A DNA stretch of 64,000 nt from Chloroflexota bacterium (GTDB lineage: Bacteria; Chloroflexota; UBA11872), in contig JAJEDE010000012.1 in assembly GCA_022821645.1 (NCBI GenBank), positions 62,001 through 126,000 of the forward strand, given 5' to 3'. Shown here piece by piece: positions 60,855 to 64,000 of the stretch (the stretch's first letter is position 1; every line of letters begins with the position of its first letter). The translations under genes were made by a program, and so were the position numbers. The notes under the pieces are model-generated. The model saw nothing but the letters and a program-made list of their open reading frames with translations. It ran no database searches and was not told where the DNA came from.

Positions 60855-61928
60855 TCACGATGCGCGGGCCTTGAGTGCCGTACGCACGGCCTCGCCGAAC
60901 TCGCCGGTGGAGGCCGTGCCGCCCAAATCCACGGTGAGGACGCCGGAGCTCGTTACGTCCGCCAGAGCATCCAGCAGCAGGTTGGCGGCTTCGAGATTCC
61001 CGAAGTCTTCCACCATCATGGCCGCCGACCAGATGGATGCGAGCGGGTTCGCGATCTCCCGTCCGGCAATGTCGGGCGCGGAACCGTGGACCGGTTCGAA
61101 CATGGGCGGGTAGCCGGTGCCCGGACTGAGATTGGCGCTGGGCGGCACGCCCAGGCTGCCCATCAGCGCGCCGCCGATGTCGGACAGGATGTCACCGAAT
61201 AAGTTCGAAGCAACCAGCACATCCAGGGTCTGGGGACTGCCCACCATGCGCGCGGCGCAGGCATCCACCAGATTGCGGTCGGTGGTGATGGCCGGGTACT
61301 CACTCGCGACCTCGTCGAAAACCTCGTCCCAAAACACCGGTGCGAATTGCAGGGCGTTGGACTTGGTGACGTTGGTGACGTGGCTACGGCCAAGACGCTT
61401 AGTCAGCTCGAAGGCGTGCCGAATTACGCGTTCGACGCCCACGCGGGTAAAGACTGTCGTCTGGAGCGCGACCTCGTAGGCGGTGCCCCGGTGCACGCGG
61501 CCGCCAGTGCCGGCGTATTCGCCTTCGGAGTTTTCGCGGACGCAGATGAAGTCGATGCCTTCCAGCCGGTCTGACGCCAGAGGGCTGGGCACCCCGGGCC
61601 AGATGCGAACCGGGCGGATATTGGCGTACTGCTGGAAGCTCTGGCGGATCAGCAGGATCATCTCGCGCTGCGAGATGGGGTCGGGAACGCTGGGGAAGCC
61701 GCAAGCGCCAAAGTAGATGGCGTCGAACTGCTCCAGCGTCTTGAGTGCATCGGACGGCATCATCTCGCCGTGATCGAGGTAGTACTGGCAACCCCAGGGG
61801 AAGTCCTCGAATTCGAGGATTAGGTCACCGGTGACCTCCGACAGCGTTTCGAGGGTCAGGCGACCTTCGCGAATGACCTCGAGACCTATCCCGTCGCCGG
61901 GAACTACAGCAATCGAGTGCGTGGACAT
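60855..61928 (-). CDS. Isocitrate/isopropylmalate dehydrogenase-family enzyme (tartrate dehydrogenase-like)
   Basis: This 357-residue beta-decarboxylating dehydrogenase has SIAVVPGDGIGLEVI at the start, the substrate-binding RENSEGEYAGTGG, and the metal/substrate site NLFGDILSDIGGALMGSLG, with EPVHGSAPDIAG near the C-terminus. These are shared by 3-isopropylmalate, isocitrate and tartrate/malate dehydrogenases. The QYANIRPVRIWPG region and the lack of leuC/leuD neighbours favour a tartrate-like catabolic role over leucine synthesis, but this is not decided by sequence alone. Confidence 0.85.
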   Translation of the reverse strand: MSTHSIAVVPGDGIGLEVIREGRLTLETLSEVTGDLILEFEDFPWGCQYYLDHGEMMPSDALKTLEQFDAIYFGACGFPSVPDPISQREMILLIRQSFQQYANIRPVRIWPGVPSPLASDRLEGIDFICVRENSEGEYAGTGGRVHRGTAYEVALQTTVFTRVGVERVIRHAFELTKRLGRSHVTNVTKSNALQFAPVFWDEVFDEVASEYPAITTDRNLVDACAARMVGSPQTLDVLVASNLFGDILSDIGGALMGSLGVPPSANLSPGTGYPPMFEPVHGSAPDIAGREIANPLASIWSAAMMVEDFGNLEAANLLLDALADVTSSGVLTVDLGGTASTGEFGEAVRTALKARAS

Positions 61929-62035
61929 GGCACCGGCTCCGGGAGCGAGCGGGCAGAGTATACGGGCGGCGACTCCACGGCCCGCAGCGGAGTTGTGGCA
62001 CCTTGCGTAGGGATACGAACCGACAGCGATAGCCG

Positions 62036-62818
62036 GTGAGTACGGAAGCGACGTTTGAGGACCTGGTGGACGCGCTGGGGCGTCCGGGTTGTGCGATCTG
62101 TCGCCTGTCGACGCGGCGGGCCGATCGGTTCCTGGGTTCGTACATCTATGAGCACGTCAACGACGTGGACCTGCGCGCCACCATTCGGGAAGCGCGGGGA
62201 TTCTGTGAAGTCCATGCCGGGCACTTCCTGGAGAAGCTGGATGCGCTGGCGGTGGCCATCACATACCGCGACATCCTGAATACGCTGGTCAAGGAGCTTG
62301 ATGGCGCGGAACCCGCCGGTCGCGACGGCTCGACCGGCATGCGCGCGCGGCTGCGAGGGTTGGCGAGAGGTCGGTCGCGGAGCCCACGAACCGCGGCGAC
62401 GTGTCCGGTGTGCGAGGCGGAGGAGGCGGCAGCGGGGCGGGCGCTGGATGTGCTGACGCAGCATGGCGAGCAGATCGCTGAGGCCCTGGCCGAGGGCGAT
62501 CCGTTCTGTCTGCCGCATGCGCGGGAGGCGCTGCGGCGGCGACCGGGGTTCGCGGCGCTACAAGCCCGTCAGCATCGAGGCTGGTCGGCGCTTAGGGATC
62601 GGTTATTGGAGTTCATTCGGAAGTCGGATCACAACTACCGGTGGGAGACGCTGACGGACGAGGAGCGGGCGGCGATTGTGGGCGGGGTGCGGGCGGTGAC
62701 GGGAGTTCGCGCGCGGCCGCGGGACGACGCGAAGGCAGAGACGCGGAAGCTGCGGCGGGGCGGGACGAACGCGCTGCGGTCCAACCGGCACCCACCGAGA
62801 AAGCGCCGTTCGCGCTAG
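62036..62818 (+). CDS. DUF6062 family protein with two Cys/His clusters
   Basis: This 260-residue protein starts at a GTG. The N-terminal half has GCAICRL followed by FCEVHAGH, and the second half CPVCEAE followed by FCLPHARE: two C-x-x-C / C-x-x-H pairs that suggest two zinc sites in duplicated halves. This is the pattern of DUF6062. The C-terminus is strongly basic (RKLRRGG, PPRKRRSR). Function unknown. Its 3' end overlaps that of the convergent hydrolase by 4 bases. Confidence 0.75.
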   Translation: MSTEATFEDLVDALGRPGCAICRLSTRRADRFLGSYIYEHVNDVDLRATIREARGFCEVHAGHFLEKLDALAVAITYRDILNTLVKELDGAEPAGRDGSTGMRARLRGLARGRSRSPRTAATCPVCEAEEAAAGRALDVLTQHGEQIAEALAEGDPFCLPHAREALRRRPGFAALQARQHRGWSALRDRLLEFIRKSDHNYRWETLTDEERAAIVGGVRAVTGVRARPRDDAKAETRKLRRGGTNALRSNRHPPRKRRSR

Positions 62819-63711
62819 CCACGGTCCGCCGCGCGAATGAAGCGCAGGATGCGGTCGGCCATCTCATCAGGCGCCTGAAGCTGAAGGAAGTGGCCGGCGT
62901 CGGCCACCATGTGTAGTTCAGAGTTGGGGATCAGCCGGTGGAACTGGCGGGCGACGGCCGGTTTGAGGTAGGGGTCGCGGGCGCCCCAGAGGATAAGCGT
63001 GGGCGTTTGCAGGGCGGTGAGCGTTTCCAGGCTGCGCTGGTTGGATTCGATCTGGTCAGCGAGTTCGTTGTTGACGGTGTGAAAGGCCCGTCGGGCCGTC
63101 GGTGAGTGCCGGAAGACACTGTGAAAGATCCGGAGCAAGCGATCGAAGTCGGCCGTCCAGCCAGGCAAGACCTGACCGACTTGCCAGCGGTAGACGTGCC
63201 ACGACAGGCCGGTTCGGCCGATATCGAGAAAGCGCCGGACCAGCCGTCCGACGTAGGGAAGGTGAAGCAGCTTGAGGGCAAAGGGCATGCGGGCGGAGTT
63301 CCAGCCGTAATAGGTGTTGAGCAGGACCAGGGCGTGGGCACGCTCGGGGTGGGCGGCGGTCCAGCGAATGGCCGCGGGGCCCGACATGTCGTGGGCCATC
63401 AGGACAACGCGTTCCAAGTCAAGGGCATCAAGAATCTGCGCCAGCGTCCGGTCCAACATGTCGAAACCGAGCGAGAGCCCCTCGTTCGGCTGGGAGGATC
63501 CCCACCCGAGGAAGTCGGGCGCGACGGTGCGGTGCTCGGTTGCCAGCCTGGGTTGCAGGCAGCCGTAGATGCGAGAGTCGTCCGGCAGACCGTGCAGGAG
63601 AACGACGGTTGGCTGGCCTTCGCCAGCCTCGCGGACAAAGCAGTCGCCGGCGGGAACCTTGACCTGCCGTCCCGGCGGGGGCGCCCAATCGGCAACGGGA
63701 TCAGCGGCCAT
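62815..63711 (-). CDS. Alpha/beta hydrolase (haloalkane dehalogenase/epoxide hydrolase-like)
   Basis: This 298-residue protein has VLLHGLPDDSR (oxyanion loop), AHDMSGPAAIRWT, where Asp takes the nucleophile position, and the acid-His end LWGARDPYLKP...ADAGHFLQLQAP. An Asp rather than Ser nucleophile in 'AHDMSG' points to the dehalogenase/epoxide-hydrolase branch. I start it at the ATG at 63711, which overlaps the stop of the upstream gene by about ten bases. It is probably translated with the glycogen-debranching-like gene, but a metabolic link is not obvious. Confidence 0.8.
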   Translation of the reverse strand: MAADPVADWAPPPGRQVKVPAGDCFVREAGEGQPTVVLLHGLPDDSRIYGCLQPRLATEHRTVAPDFLGWGSSQPNEGLSLGFDMLDRTLAQILDALDLERVVLMAHDMSGPAAIRWTAAHPERAHALVLLNTYYGWNSARMPFALKLLHLPYVGRLVRRFLDIGRTGLSWHVYRWQVGQVLPGWTADFDRLLRIFHSVFRHSPTARRAFHTVNNELADQIESNQRSLETLTALQTPTLILWGARDPYLKPAVARQFHRLIPNSELHMVADAGHFLQLQAPDEMADRILRFIRAADRG

Positions 63712-64000
63712 TGGCGGCTCGTAGCAGGCGCAGGCCCCGCAGCCATTCGGCGGCGCCCCAGGCCTGGGCCGGCGCGCCTTCGGGAGCGAAGGGGGCTTCG
63801 GGCTGGAAGAGTTCGCTGACGGCGCCGACCACGCCTTCGTGGAGGTGCGCCAGCATGGCTTCGCGGAGGCCGCGGAGTTCGTCGGCCGGCGCGCCAGCCT
63901 TGAGACTGGCCTCAATGTACATGCCGAGCAGCCAACTCCAGACGGGACCCTGATGGTAGGCACCGTCGCGTTCGCGGGGTCCGCCGGCGTAGTGAGGGCA
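63701..64000 (-). CDS. Amylo-alpha-1,6-glucosidase (glycogen debranching enzyme), C-terminal fragment
   Basis: The last 99 residues of a protein that runs off the right edge. RERDGAYHQGPVWSWLLGMYIEA is the conserved C-terminal block of the GDE_C domain (usual form 'YHxGTVWPWLIGPF'), which is the alpha/alpha barrel that removes alpha-1,6 branches in glycogen or related glucans. ELFQPEAPFAPEGAPAQAWG also fits the family's 'G-x-x-A-Q-A-W' end. The stop at 63701 overlaps the next gene's start. Confidence 0.85.
   Translation of the reverse strand, partial: CPHYAGGPRERDGAYHQGPVWSWLLGMYIEASLKAGAPADELRGLREAMLAHLHEGVVGAVSELFQPEAPFAPEGAPAQAWGAAEWLRGLRLLRAANGR

Noticed and set aside
62815-63963. Longer alpha/beta hydrolase starting at 63963
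   Set aside because: The extra 84 residues are the glycogen-debranching gene in another frame; the hydrolase fold begins just after the ATG at 63711.

Overview
The window is GC-rich bacterial DNA with a coding-dense, operon-rich layout. The best lineage guess is Chloroflexota. The extracellular solute-binding lipoproteins carry a long 'VEKIVTQ'-type repeat spacer just after the lipid-anchored Cys, a habit I know from that phylum. The RCC1-repeat and plant-type LRR giants, phytanoyl-CoA dioxygenase, ThuA and BNR/glycosidase content would suit a free-living or host-associated (for example sponge-associated) member. No rRNA or other phylogenetic marker is present, so this is inference.

Left edge (0-0.7 kb): the N-terminus of a sialidase-like gene, a perfect parS centromere palindrome, and a selenocysteine tRNA (anticodon UCA). 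A second parS-like site lies inside a gene at 29.2 kb, so the window is probably in the origin-proximal part of a chromosome.

0.7-19.3 kb is a glycan/sugar acquisition locus. On the plus strand are a solute-binding lipoprotein and two BNR/sialidase-type proteins. On the minus strand is a long array: solute-binding protein, two permeases, a conserved unknown, a third permease, an alpha/alpha-toroid protein, two MDR dehydrogenases, a second solute-binding protein and two tandem beta-propeller glycosidase-like proteins. No ABC ATPase is encoded, so a shared one must be supplied from elsewhere. Strong hairpins follow two of the binding-protein genes.

19.4-23.7 kb is a tight lipid-modification operon (DUF4345, DUF1295, cyclopropane-fatty-acid-synthase-like methyltransferase, FAD oxidoreductase, DUF1365). 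23.8-36.2 kb holds two GH29 fucosidases, a GH78 rhamnosidase, a CE7-type esterase, an SDR, two protein-L-isoaspartate methyltransferases (one a lipoprotein), a spermidine-synthase-like membrane protein and an orphan HigA-type regulator.

36.3-45.9 kb is a two-gene surface module. It has a 2016-residue protein of 49 RCC1 repeats that fall into seven groups of seven, and an overlapping gene for a WD40-like propeller + LRR + cadherin-like + LRR protein. The module is bracketed by direct copies of the 3' end of an SDR gene: one is the intact gene's own end, the other an isolated remnant.

45.9-53.5 kb is a minus-strand catabolic and accessory block: SDR, divergent nucleotidyltransferase-like protein, PhyH dioxygenase, two tiny tandem lipopeptides, MDR, ThuA, PEP-hydrolase-family barrel, Rieske ferredoxin and amidohydrolase. 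53.6-54.6 kb has an intact vapBC next to a decayed second copy with matching operators. 54.7-64 kb holds a HAD phosphatase, a GT-C-like membrane protein, an FtsH-like protease, a TatB protein fused to a cysteine-bearing C-terminal domain, an isopropylmalate/tartrate dehydrogenase, a DUF6062 protein, an alpha/beta hydrolase and the end of a glycogen-debranching enzyme.
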